Source of the DNA: Candidatus Mesolinea sp.
GTDB taxonomy: Bacteria > Chloroflexota > Anaerolineae > Anaerolineales > Anaerolineaceae
DNA: 29,325 nt
NCBI GenBank assembly: GCA_003445715.1
Contig: DMCS01000087.1
Coordinates: forward strand, 1-29,325
Direction: 5' to 3'
Below the pieces are notes generated by a model, which ran no database searches, had not been told where the DNA came from, and was given only the letters and a program-made list of their open reading frames with translations. A program made the translations under genes and the position numbers. Positions within the stretch are counted from its first letter, which is position 1; each line of letters starts with the position of its first letter. This document shows, piece after piece, positions 1-8,185 of this stretch.

Positions 1-57
1 ATTTTATTTTGAGGCATAACGAAAGATGATAAAATTGTCAATTGGTGGGAGAAAATC

Positions 58-88
58 TTGCAAAAATCTCTCGAACTTGTGGTAGAAT
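58..88 (+). promoter_or_regulatory. Candidate upstream rpoB promoter (extended -10)
   Basis: TTGCAA at 58-63 and TAGAAT at 83-88, with a TGn extension directly before the -10 (80-82). The 19-nt spacer is long, so the extended -10 would carry most of the strength. The block TGTGGTA at the -10 recurs at the rplC promoter (around 13511-13520), which supports both being real promoters of one style. Confidence 0.4.
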
Positions 89-112
89 GTTGCCTCGTAT
101 AATCTGTTTGTA

Positions 113-141
113 TTGACTCATTAACCATCTTGAGATATACT
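113..141 (+). promoter_or_regulatory. Main rpoB promoter, sigma70 type
   Basis: TTGACT (113-118) and TATACT (136-141) are separated by exactly 17 nt, five of six matches to consensus in each box. Transcription would start near 148 and leave a leader of about 70 nt before rpoB. Confidence 0.65.
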
Positions 142-171
142 GAAAATTTGCGTTGAAAAACTTTTACTTTG

Positions 172-197
172 GCGTGGTAGCCTTTGTCTCACCACGC
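172..197 (+). other. Hairpin in the rpoB leader
   Basis: GCGTGGT (172-178) pairs perfectly with ACCACGC (191-197) across a 12-nt loop. It sits about 10 nt before the AGGAG ribosome binding site of rpoB, without a T-run. It may stabilise the message or take part in regulation; the function is unknown. Confidence 0.4.
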
Positions 198-219
198 ATT
201 TAACGTTTAGGAGAACTGA

Positions 220-3200
220 ATGACGGATTTGATGCCTCCAAAAAGTTATGCTCGCATCCCGGTGGGGCTGGAGCTTCCTCAATTAATCCAAGTGCAATTG
301 GATTCTTTTCAGAGGTTGAAAGAGGAAGGGCTTAAGAGCCTGTTTAACGAAATTTCACCCATTGAATCATATGTAGGTGACCTGCGGCTTTACTTCCCCA
401 GTGATGACCCGATCGCCCAAGAGTTCGGATTGAAGTTTTGGTTCGATGAACCAAAAAATACGATTGATGAATGCTTGGAACGGGATTTGACCTATTCCTC
501 GCCGCTTTACGTCTCCGTGCTGCTCGAAGGGCGCAGCAGCGACTTCAGCGAGAAGATCAAGCAAGATTTGTTCTTGGGTGATTTCCCCGAGATGACCCCC
601 AAAGGCACCTTCATTATTAATGGAACAGAACGCGTTGTCGTTTCGCAGTTGATTCGCTCGCCGGGTGTCTATTTTGAAGCCGAGCTGGATCGTACCACCG
701 GCCGGCAGATGGCAAGCGCAAAGCTCATTCCAGACCGCGGTGCCTGGATGGAATTTGAGACGCGTAAGAATGACAGCATTTCCTTAAAATATAACCGCAG
801 GCGCACCGTGCCGATTACCGTCTTTTTGCGCGCACTGGCTGCCATCGATGACGGGATTCCCGATTCTCCGCTCAACAGTGGCACAGATGAGGAGATTTTG
901 GCGCTTTTCCAGGATGTGGATAATAACTCTGATCATCCCTATATCGAATCCTCATTTGCAGAAGAGCCCGAATATGACTTGAGCAGTGGATTGACCATTG
1001 CGCAGGCGGCACTCATCGAGCTTTACAAAAAATTACGCCCAGGTGAACCGCCTACATTGGATAACGCCCGCAATCACATCATTGAGCAGCTGTTCGATCC
1101 ACGTCATTACGACTTAGAAAAAGTCGGCCGATATAAACTAAACCAGAAGCTGGATCTACAGAGTGAAATCCCGATTGAACACCGCACGATTACAAAATTG
1201 GATGTGATCCGCTTAGTTCGGCACATGATTCAGATTAATAATGGGATTTTGCCACCAGATGATATTGACCATTTGGGCAACCGGCGGGTTAAAACTGTTG
1301 GTGAGCTTATCCAGAACAAGTTACGCGTTGGCTTGCGCCGAATGGAACGGGTGATCAAGGAACGTATGTCCTTGCGTGATACCGGTGGTAGTCTTTCTCC
1401 GGTGAGCTTGGTGAATATCCGCCCGATGGTGGCTGCGCTGCGCGAATTTTTTGGTTCCAGCCAGCTCTCCCAATTTATGGAAGAAACCAATCCCCTCAGT
1501 GAGCTGCGCCATAAGCGCACCGTTTCTGCTTTGGGCCCTGGCGGCTTGCGGCGCGAACGTGCTGGTTTCGATGTGCGTGATGTGCACTTTTCGCACTATG
1601 GGCGCATCTGCCCCATCGAGACCCCTGAAGGACCAAACATCGGCTTGATCGGCAGATTAGCTTCTTACGCCACGGTCAATGAATATGGTTTCATTGAGAC
1701 ACCATACCGTAAAGTTTACCGCTCGATGAAGGGTTCTGACCCCAATCTCGTGAACCACTTGCTGCGGCAGGATATCAAAGATCCAGCCACTGGCGAAATC
1801 ATCTATCCCACAGAAACACGGGTAACACCAGAAATGGCTGCGAAAATCCGCGAATTGGGGATCAAGGAAGTGTTAGTGCGCCCCTATGTGAGTGATGAGT
1901 ATGTCTACCTTTCTGCTGATGCCGAAGACAAGTATGTTATTGCGCAGGCGAATGCGCCATTGAACGAGTACGGAGAGTTTATCCGGCGCAATTCCTGCCG
2001 TTATTACTCTACCTTTGCCATTTATGACTATGAGTATATTGACTACATGGATGTTGCCCCTAATCAGGTGGTCGGCATTAGTGCTGCGTTGATCCCCTTC
2101 TTAGAGCATGATGATGCCAACCGCGCCTTGATGGGCTCTAACATGCAGACGCAGGCTGTTCCCTTGCTGCGCCCTGAGGTACCGCTTGTCTCGACGGGCA
2201 TGGAAGCCGCAGCTGTGGCTGATTCTGGCCAAATTATCTTGGCTGAGCAAGATGGCGAGGTGATTAAGGTTACTGGTGATGTGATTGTGATTCGCCAGAT
2301 TGATGGCTCCGAGAAAGAATATAGACTGCGCAAATATCAGCGCTCGAATCAATCCACTTGCATCGACCAGCGCCCAGCTGTGATCAAAGGGCAAATCGTG
2401 CACAAGGGTGATGTGATTGTCGATTCCTCCTCCACGGAAGACGGCAAATTAGCTTTAGGGCAGAATGTTCTGATTGCCTTTGTACCATGGGAAGGTTATA
2501 ACTTCGAGGATGCGGTTCTGATCTCTGAAAGGCTGGTAGAAGAGGATCGCTATACCAGTGTACATATTGAAAAGTATGAAGTAGAAGCGCGCGATACCAA
2601 GTTGGGTCCTGAAGAAATCACCCGCGAGATCCCGAACGTTGGTGATGATGCCATTCGCAACTTAGATGAAGAAGGGATTATTCGCATTGGTGCGGAAGTT
2701 GGACCCAATGACATTTTAGTCGGTAAGATTACCCCTAAAGGGGAGAAAGAACTAACCCCAGAAGAGAGGCTCTTGCGCGCTATCTTTGGCGAGAAATCTC
2801 GCGATGTTAAGGACACTTCATTGCGTATGCCCCATGGTGAACATGGTATTGTGGTGGATGTGAAAGTTTTTACCCGCGAAGAAGATGCCGATTTATCTGC
2901 TGGTGTGGATAAGATGGTGCGTGTTTCTGTCGCTCAGCGCCGCAAGGTGATGGCTGGCGATAAGATGGCGGGGCGGCATGGGAATAAGGGCGTGGTTTCG
3001 ATGGTTGTGCCAGTTGAAGATATGCCCTTCTTGGAAGATGGCAGACCGATCGATATTATCCTGAATCCGTTAGGCATCCCTGGGCGTATGAACATTGGCC
3101 AAGTGTTGGAGACGCACTTAGGCTGGGCTGCGAATAGTTTAGGCTTCCGGGCGATTACCCCGGTTTTCGATGGCGCTTCAGAAAGCGAAATTGAAGCTGA

Positions 3201-4134
3201 GCTTGCCCGGGCTTGGTTGATCGACGAAGCCTGGCGCATCACTGGCGAGAAAGCTTGGGAATGGTTGAACTCAGTCGGCTACGAACCCGAGCAAATTAAA
3301 GACGATGAAGAAGCGCGCCTAATATATCTCGCGAATCGTTTAGGGGATAAAGGTTACGATGTTTTCGCTTTGCAGGAAAATGAAACCGTTGCTCGGCGCA
3401 CCGCAATGATAGAATGGCTGCAGAGCGAGGGATACGATCCAAAGCTCATCACAGCTTTCTCCGAAGATAACATTTCTGTGAAGGAGCGCGCAGCGCAAGA
3501 CGAGCGAGCTGTGCGTGCCTGCTTAGAACTGTGGGCAAAGCGCCTTGGCAGACCGCTGACTGCGGACTTGAGCACAGAAGACCTTAAAAAAGCCGCGCAA
3601 GCCCTCATGGTGGAAACGAATACGCCTACCCCAATTATTGGAAAGCAGATTTTGCGTGATGGTAAGACAGGCGAGGCATATGACCAACCAGTAACAGTTG
3701 GATACATGACCTTCTTGAAACTGCACCACTTGGTTGAGGACAAGGTGCACGCACGATCAACTGGCCCATACAGCTTGGTAACGCAGCAACCCTTAGGCGG
3801 AAAGGCGCAATTTGGCGGCCAGCGCTTTGGGGAGATGGAAGTCTGGGCGCTGGAGGCATATGGTGCTGCCTATACCCTGCAGGAGATGCTCACGATAAAG
3901 TCAGATGATGTGGCGGGACGTGATGCAACGTATCAAGCCATCGTTTCCAATAAACCGATTGAAGCCCCAGGTTTGCCCTCAGCATTCAAAGTTTTGGTTA
4001 AGGAGCTGCAAAGCTTGGGTCTGGAGGTCGAATCCATTATGGAAGATGGCGTGATTGAGACATATGGTAAGGATAGTGACCGGCGTGATACGCATATTCC
4101 GACTGGTTTACTTGACTCACCCTTTAGGGCATGA
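220..4134 (+). CDS. rpoB: DNA-directed RNA polymerase subunit beta
   Basis: Beta subunit of RNA polymerase, forming one half of the catalytic cleft and the rifampicin pocket. The 1304 residues are longer than the roughly 1190 of Bacillus. The start has AGGAG a few bases upstream. The rifampicin region (about 408-450, FFGSSQLSQFM through SALGPGGL) is followed by PIETPEGPNIG, and the highly conserved C-terminal block HARSTGPYSLVTQQPLGGKA and FGEMEVWALEAYGA is present. Between PVFDGA (about 982) and RDGKTGE (about 1147) lies an insertion of about 120 residues with an internal duplication. At the positions equivalent to E. coli D516 and R529 the residues are E421 and T434. rpoC, the usual next gene, is missing; rpsL follows after 140 nt. 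Confidence 0.98.
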   Translation: MTDLMPPKSYARIPVGLELPQLIQVQLDSFQRLKEEGLKSLFNEISPIESYVGDLRLYFPSDDPIAQEFGLKFWFDEPKNTIDECLERDLTYSSPLYVSVLLEGRSSDFSEKIKQDLFLGDFPEMTPKGTFIINGTERVVVSQLIRSPGVYFEAELDRTTGRQMASAKLIPDRGAWMEFETRKNDSISLKYNRRRTVPITVFLRALAAIDDGIPDSPLNSGTDEEILALFQDVDNNSDHPYIESSFAEEPEYDLSSGLTIAQAALIELYKKLRPGEPPTLDNARNHIIEQLFDPRHYDLEKVGRYKLNQKLDLQSEIPIEHRTITKLDVIRLVRHMIQINNGILPPDDIDHLGNRRVKTVGELIQNKLRVGLRRMERVIKERMSLRDTGGSLSPVSLVNIRPMVAALREFFGSSQLSQFMEETNPLSELRHKRTVSALGPGGLRRERAGFDVRDVHFSHYGRICPIETPEGPNIGLIGRLASYATVNEYGFIETPYRKVYRSMKGSDPNLVNHLLRQDIKDPATGEIIYPTETRVTPEMAAKIRELGIKEVLVRPYVSDEYVYLSADAEDKYVIAQANAPLNEYGEFIRRNSCRYYSTFAIYDYEYIDYMDVAPNQVVGISAALIPFLEHDDANRALMGSNMQTQAVPLLRPEVPLVSTGMEAAAVADSGQIILAEQDGEVIKVTGDVIVIRQIDGSEKEYRLRKYQRSNQSTCIDQRPAVIKGQIVHKGDVIVDSSSTEDGKLALGQNVLIAFVPWEGYNFEDAVLISERLVEEDRYTSVHIEKYEVEARDTKLGPEEITREIPNVGDDAIRNLDEEGIIRIGAEVGPNDILVGKITPKGEKELTPEERLLRAIFGEKSRDVKDTSLRMPHGEHGIVVDVKVFTREEDADLSAGVDKMVRVSVAQRRKVMAGDKMAGRHGNKGVVSMVVPVEDMPFLEDGRPIDIILNPLGIPGRMNIGQVLETHLGWAANSLGFRAITPVFDGASESEIEAELARAWLIDEAWRITGEKAWEWLNSVGYEPEQIKDDEEARLIYLANRLGDKGYDVFALQENETVARRTAMIEWLQSEGYDPKLITAFSEDNISVKERAAQDERAVRACLELWAKRLGRPLTADLSTEDLKKAAQALMVETNTPTPIIGKQILRDGKTGEAYDQPVTVGYMTFLKLHHLVEDKVHARSTGPYSLVTQQPLGGKAQFGGQRFGEMEVWALEAYGAAYTLQEMLTIKSDDVAGRDATYQAIVSNKPIEAPGLPSAFKVLVKELQSLGLEVESIMEDGVIETYGKDSDRRDTHIPTGLLDSPFRA

Positions 4135-4149
4135 TAAAATCAATCCTCG

Positions 4150-4168
4150 CCCTGCCAGGCAGGGTTTT
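4150..4168 (+). terminator. Weak terminator-like hairpin after rpoB
   Basis: CCCTGCC (4150-4156) and GGCAGGG (4158-4164) are complementary around a single A, so a real loop would open the inner pairs and leave about five. TTTT follows directly. It may cause partial termination between rpoB and rpsL. Confidence 0.35.
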
Positions 4169-4199
4169 GTAAGCCTTGTTTGGCGAGAGTGGTAAAGAA

Positions 4200-4229
4200 C
4201 AAGGCCATCAGCGTAAATTGATGGCCTTG
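4200..4229 (+). other. Strong hairpin between rpoB and rpsL
   Basis: An 11-bp perfect inverted repeat (4200-4210 with 4219-4229; arms CAAGGCCATCA and TGATGGCCTTG) around an 8-nt loop. The nearest T-rich stretch starts about 15 nt later, so it is not a standard intrinsic terminator. It may be an RNA element controlling rpsL-rpsG-fusA or a processing site. Confidence 0.5.
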
Positions 4230-4274
4230 ATTGATGAATAATTGTTTATTTTTTAGAAACTAGACGGAGGCAAA

Positions 4275-4691
4275 GTGCCAACAACTAATCAATTAGTTCG
4301 CAAAGGTCGCAAGACTAAGCAACAAAAGAGCAAATCGCCTGCTTTGCAATATACGCTCAATGCCAAAAAGCAGCGGCGAACACGCCAACCTAAGGGTGCC
4401 CCGCAGAAGCGCGGTGTTTGCACTGTTGTGCGCACGATGACGCCTAAAAAGCCGAACTCAGCTTTGCGGAAGATTGCCCGTGTACGCCTCTCAAACGGCA
4501 TAGAAGTTACCGCTTACATTCCAGGCGAAGGACATCAGCTGCAAGAGCACTCGGTGGTATTAGTGCGCGGCGGTAGAGTGAAAGACCTGCCAGGTGTGCG
4601 TTATCACATTGTGCGCGGTGCGCTGGATTCGACGGGCGTAGCCGACCGGAAACGCGGCCGTTCGAAGTATGGTGCCAAGCGCGGTAAATAG
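4275..4691 (+). CDS. rpsL: 30S ribosomal protein S12
   Basis: S12 of the decoding centre, first gene of the str cluster. It starts with GTG, preceded by GGAGG at 4266-4270. The family signature TPKKPNSALRK and the block GGRVKDLPGVRYH are intact, with the lysines whose change gives streptomycin resistance still present. At 138 residues it matches the Gram-positive-style length; relative to E. coli (124) it carries a basic insertion near residues 28-42, before PQKRGVC. Separated from rpsG by 76 nt. Confidence 0.97.
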   Translation: MPTTNQLVRKGRKTKQQKSKSPALQYTLNAKKQRRTRQPKGAPQKRGVCTVVRTMTPKKPNSALRKIARVRLSNGIEVTAYIPGEGHQLQEHSVVLVRGGRVKDLPGVRYHIVRGALDSTGVADRKRGRSKYGAKRGK

Positions 4692-4767
4692 CACTGGAAG
4701 GAATGAGATGAGGCAGGCGCTCACTGTGTGGCTGCGATTGCCTTGTGCATTTTAATGAGGAGCAATT

Positions 4768-5238
4768 ATGGCAAGAAGATATAAACCCGAAAAACGCGAA
4801 GTTCCACCGGATGTGCGTTACAACAACCGGCACGTCCAGAAGTTAATCAATCACATCATGCTGGATGGTAAAAAGAGTACCGTTACCACCATTGTTTACG
4901 ATGCGATTGATATTATTTCCGAGAAAACCGGTAAAAGCGGTGTGGAAGTTTTGGAGCAGGCAATTAGCAACGTCAGCCCGGTGATGGAAGTGCGCCCACG
5001 CCGTGTGGGTGGTGCCACCTATCAAGTGCCGATGGAAGTTTCTCCCGATCGGCGGCTCACTTTAGCTATCCGTTGGATTATCGCTTCATCCCGTGCCCGC
5101 AGTGGCAAATCTTTCTCAGAAAAGTTAGCAGGCGAACTCATGGATGCTGCCGAGAATCAGGGCGCTTCTATTCGCCGCAAGGAAGAGACGCACAAAATGG
5201 CAGAGGCTAACCGTGCCTTCTCCCATTTCCGCATTTAA
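4768..5238 (+). CDS. rpsG: 30S ribosomal protein S7
   Basis: S7 nucleates assembly of the 30S head by binding 16S rRNA. The 156 residues equal the family length. Family blocks visible: PDVRYNNRHVQKLINHIM at the N-terminus, EVRPRRVGGATYQVPMEV in the middle, and a C-terminal helix with ETHKMAEANRAFSHFR. The start is supported by GAGGAG about 8 nt upstream. Lies between rpsL and fusA in normal str order. In E. coli S7 represses its own operon; whether it does so here cannot be judged. Confidence 0.97.
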   Translation: MARRYKPEKREVPPDVRYNNRHVQKLINHIMLDGKKSTVTTIVYDAIDIISEKTGKSGVEVLEQAISNVSPVMEVRPRRVGGATYQVPMEVSPDRRLTLAIRWIIASSRARSGKSFSEKLAGELMDAAENQGASIRRKEETHKMAEANRAFSHFRI

Positions 5239-5265
5239 TTTTGCACCTTACCAAATGGATTATTA

Positions 5266-7338
5266 ATGGAAGCATTTCCGCTCGAGAAATATCGTAATAT
5301 AGGCATTATCGCCCATATCGACGCCGGCAAAACCACGACGACCGAGCGGATTTTGTTTTATACCGGTAAAACCTATCGCCTTGGTAACGTCGACGAAGGC
5401 ACGACGGTTACCGATTGGATGGCACAAGAGCGTGAACGCGGCATCACTATCGTTTCGGCGGCTGTAACTGCCGAATGGAAAGGCTACCGCCTCAACCTGA
5501 TCGATACGCCAGGACACATCGATTTTACAGCTGAAGTGCAGCGCTCCTTGCGCGTTTTAGATGGCGGCGTCGTTGTCTTTGATGCGGTACAAGGTGTCGA
5601 ACCACAAAGTGAAACCGTCTGGCGTCAGGCGGATCGCTATAATGTGCCGCGAATTTGCTTTGCCAATAAGATGGACCGCAAAGGCGCTTCTTACGCGCGC
5701 ACGATCGAAAGCATTCGGAACCGATTGGGCGCTAAGCCATTAGCCATGCAGATTCCTATAGGGGATGAAGCGGACTTTGAAGGCGTAATTAATCTGCTGG
5801 AAGAGGAAGCGGTTTATTTTGAAGATGAATTAGGCAAAGAACCGCTGGTCAAACCAATTCCGGTTGAATATCAAAAAGAAGCTGCCCAAAAGCGCCAGGC
5901 TCTCATCGAACAAATCGCTGAGCTGGATGATGGGCTTTTACAGAAATATCTAGATGATGAGCCACTCAGCTTACCGGAGATTAAGGCTGCTTTGCGAAAA
6001 GGTGTAATCGCCAACAAAGTTACCCCCGTCTTTTGCGGCACGAGCTTGCGCAATAAAGGTGTGCAGCCCCTTTTGGATGCTGTGGTGGATTACCTGCCTT
6101 CACCGTTGGATATTCCCCCTGTCAAAGCAACGCTACTGAAGGACGGCAGTGAAGTGCTGCGCCACGCCGACCCAAGTGAACCTCTTGCCGCGCTTGTCTT
6201 TAAGATTGTTACAGACCCCTATATGGGCAGGTTAGCCTACATACGTGTCTATTCTGGGAAGATCTCCCAGGGTGGAGCAGTCTATAACTCCTCTAAGGAT
6301 AAAAAGGAACGGGTTGGTCGGCTGCTGCGCATGTATGCTGATCGGCGTGAGGATATCCCCGAACTGAGCGCTGGTGACATTGGCGCTATCTTAGGGCTGA
6401 AATTTAGTTTTACCGGTGATACGCTCAGCGATCCTTCTGCCCCGGTGCTCCTGGAAAGCATCAGCTTCCCTGATCCAGTCATCTCGGTGGCAATCGAACC
6501 TAGAACCAAGGCTGACCAAGAGAAGATGTCAGATTCACTGCAGAAGCTTTCGGAAGAAGACCCGACCTTCAAGATCCGCCAGGACGAAAATACAGGTCAG
6601 ACGGTGATCTCCGGCATGGGCGAACTGCATCTAGACGTGTTAGTTGACCGCCTGCTGCGCGAGTTTAAAGTGCAAGCCAACGTGGGTAAACCTAAAGTCG
6701 CATACCGGGAGACCATCCTTCGGCTGGTGGAAAATGTCAACTATAAATATTCCAAACAGACCGGCGGACACGGGCAATATGGTCATGTGGTCATCAACAT
6801 GGAGCCTTTGGGCAATGCCGCTGGCATCGTCTTTGAGAACAAGATTCGCGGCGGCGTTATCCCTAAGGAATTCATCCCGGCAGTTGAAAAAGGAATCTAC
6901 GAAGCTGCTGAGAGTGGACTTTTAGCCGGCTATCCTATGACCGATTTCAAGGTGACATTAGTAGACGGCTCGTACCACGAAGTGGACTCCAGTGAGTTGG
7001 CTTTCCGCATGGCAGCCATCTTTGCCTTCCGCGAAGCTGCTGAAAAAGCAGCACCGGTTTTGCTCGAACCCATCATGAAGGTCGAGATCACCGTGCCGGA
7101 AGAGTATACCGGTGACGTGTTAGGTCAGATAAACGCCCGCGGAGGGAACGTATTGGGCATGGAGCAGCAGTTTGGCAATGCCCAGCTGATTCACGCAGAA
7201 GTACCCCTTTCGGCAATGTTCGGCTATGCCACTGAGCTGCGCTCCGCCACGCAAGGCAGGGGCGTGTTTACAATGGAATTCAAACATTATGCCCAGGTCT
7301 CGGAGAGCAAGAAGAAAGAGATCTTAGGCGAAAGATAA
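5266..7338 (+). CDS. fusA: Translation elongation factor G
   Basis: GTPase that drives tRNA-mRNA translocation and, with RRF, ribosome recycling. At 690 residues it has normal length. G1 is AHIDAGKTTTTE (16-27), the switch I block RGITI ends near 62, G3 is DTPGH (80-84), G4 is NKMD (134-137). Domains II to V follow, including GMGELHLDVLVDRL in domain III and GGHGQYGHV in domain IV. The start lacks a convincing Shine-Dalgarno sequence; a four-codon frame ATG GAT TAT TAA at 5255 ends on the fusA start (TAATG), so re-initiation is possible. The usual next gene, tuf, is absent and rpsJ follows after 72 nt. Confidence 0.97.
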   Translation: MEAFPLEKYRNIGIIAHIDAGKTTTTERILFYTGKTYRLGNVDEGTTVTDWMAQERERGITIVSAAVTAEWKGYRLNLIDTPGHIDFTAEVQRSLRVLDGGVVVFDAVQGVEPQSETVWRQADRYNVPRICFANKMDRKGASYARTIESIRNRLGAKPLAMQIPIGDEADFEGVINLLEEEAVYFEDELGKEPLVKPIPVEYQKEAAQKRQALIEQIAELDDGLLQKYLDDEPLSLPEIKAALRKGVIANKVTPVFCGTSLRNKGVQPLLDAVVDYLPSPLDIPPVKATLLKDGSEVLRHADPSEPLAALVFKIVTDPYMGRLAYIRVYSGKISQGGAVYNSSKDKKERVGRLLRMYADRREDIPELSAGDIGAILGLKFSFTGDTLSDPSAPVLLESISFPDPVISVAIEPRTKADQEKMSDSLQKLSEEDPTFKIRQDENTGQTVISGMGELHLDVLVDRLLREFKVQANVGKPKVAYRETILRLVENVNYKYSKQTGGHGQYGHVVINMEPLGNAAGIVFENKIRGGVIPKEFIPAVEKGIYEAAESGLLAGYPMTDFKVTLVDGSYHEVDSSELAFRMAAIFAFREAAEKAAPVLLEPIMKVEITVPEEYTGDVLGQINARGGNVLGMEQQFGNAQLIHAEVPLSAMFGYATELRSATQGRGVFTMEFKHYAQVSESKKKEILGER

Positions 7339-7410
7339 TTGAAATGGTAAAAGCCCTTCGGCCGGGTAAGTGCTGAAGAGATACAAAATTAGAACTGATT
7401 TAGGAAGATT

Positions 7411-7719
7411 ATGGCAAAACAAAAAATTCGCATTCGTTTGAAAGCTTACGACCACCGCATCTTGGATCAATCAGCCAAGCGGATTGTGGAGACGGCTGAA
7501 CGCAGTGGCGCTCAGGTGGTTGGACCGGTACCGCTGCCCACGCGCATCGAGCGCTACACGGTGCGCCGCTCCACCTTTATTGATAAGGATTCACATGAGC
7601 ATTTCGAGATCCGTACACACAACCGCTTGATTGACGTGCTGGACCCGGACTCCAAGACCATCGATATGCTGATGCGCCTGAACCTGCCGGCGGGCGTGGA
7701 TATCGAAATTAAGCTTTAG
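7411..7719 (+). CDS. rpsJ: 30S ribosomal protein S10
   Basis: S10 of the 30S head, also the NusE partner of NusB in antitermination. The 102 residues match the family, with KIRIRLKAYDHRILDQS at the start and the conserved GPVPLPTRIERYTV and RTHNRLIDV blocks. AGGAAG lies 5 nt before ATG. Normally it opens the S10 operon; here it is cut off from rplC by an intrinsic terminator and the 6-kb accessory island, so it is probably expressed as the last gene of the rpoB-str transcript. Confidence 0.97.
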   Translation: MAKQKIRIRLKAYDHRILDQSAKRIVETAERSGAQVVGPVPLPTRIERYTVRRSTFIDKDSHEHFEIRTHNRLIDVLDPDSKTIDMLMRLNLPAGVDIEIKL

Positions 7720-7777
7720 GGTTGCCAAGGGCGCACACGCGCGCTGCGGGAATCGTTACAATTGAGAGGGGGGCTGG

Positions 7778-7798
7778 GCGTTTGCCACTGGCAAGCGC
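7778..7798 (+). other. Hairpin after rpsJ
   Basis: GCGTTTGCC (7778-7786) pairs with GGCAAGCGC (7790-7798), a 9-bp stem with one G-U pair and a 3-nt loop. No T-run follows. It stands 16 nt before the terminator below and may protect the 3' end of the message. Confidence 0.5.
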
Positions 7799-7814
7799 GC
7801 CGAGTTTGCATTGG

Positions 7815-7838
7815 AAGCTGCCGAAGGGCGGCTTTTTT
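7815..7838 (+). terminator. Intrinsic terminator after rpsJ
   Basis: AAGCTGCC (7815-7822), loop GAAG, then GGCGGCTT (7827-7834): an 8-bp stem with one G-U pair, running into six T (7833-7838). It has the classical form and ends the rpoB-str-rpsJ transcript before the accessory genes. Confidence 0.8.
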
Positions 7839-7881
7839 GTTGGGGAAAAAGGTGGAGTGAAACCTGTCTGTTTTTATCGAC

Positions 7882-8017
7882 TTGTTCTCGCCGGTCTCTG
7901 AGTGTGCAGCCTACTCGCAGGGTACTGAGCGAGTGGAATGTTGTTCTCGCTGGTGTCCTCAGTGCAGAGCCTCCTGTAAGGACCAGCGAGAGGGTTTGAC
8001 CGCAGGACTCCGCATTT
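7882..8017. repeat. Two tandem units of the X-type palindromic repeat
   Basis: Unit one (7882-7936) and unit two (7941-8017) both begin TTGTTCTCGC. Unit two holds a perfect 10-bp inverted repeat, TCTCGCTGGT (7945-7954) with ACCAGCGAGA (7982-7991), and ends with GACCGCAGGACTCCGCATTT. Each unit carries one copy of the AGTGC...core hairpin (7901-7925 and 7961-7984). A closely related unit occurs at 12114-12193 in the same orientation. This fills most of the non-coding stretch between rpsJ and the restriction-modification gene; no protein is apparent here. Confidence 0.75.
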
Positions 8018-8028
8018 CAAACATTATT

Positions 8029-8078
8029 GAGACCTAAAGGTCACGTGCCTTGCATGGTCAGGAGACCATGCAAGAACA
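8029..8078. repeat. Y-type palindromic repeat, uninterrupted copy
   Basis: Begins with GAGACCTAAAGGTC, itself a small palindrome, then an 11-bp perfect inverted repeat (8049-8059 with 8064-8074; arm CTTGCATGGTC) around loop AGGA, then AACA. The first 37 nt (8029-8065) are identical to 12236-12272, so the two copies form direct repeats on both sides of the restriction-modification and HNH genes. Confidence 0.8.
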
Positions 8079-8107
8079 GAGACCTATCCTTTTTTACAGC
8101 CTTCTTT

Positions 8108-8113
8108 TATAAT
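8108..8113 (+). promoter_or_regulatory. Possible -10 box for the restriction-modification gene
   Basis: A perfect TATAAT about 73 nt before the start codon, just downstream of the Y-type repeat. No good -35 box is visible at 16-18 nt upstream, so the promoter call is tentative. Confidence 0.35.
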
Positions 8114-8185
8114 ATAAGGCAGTGGGAAATAATTGGTATTAGATTGATAATACTTAGCAAATGAGATGGAGGAGAAGGTGTTCTG

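Noticed and set aside
7811..7999. Open frame of 62 codons after rpsJ
   Set aside because: It runs through the terminator and the X repeats and has no protein character.
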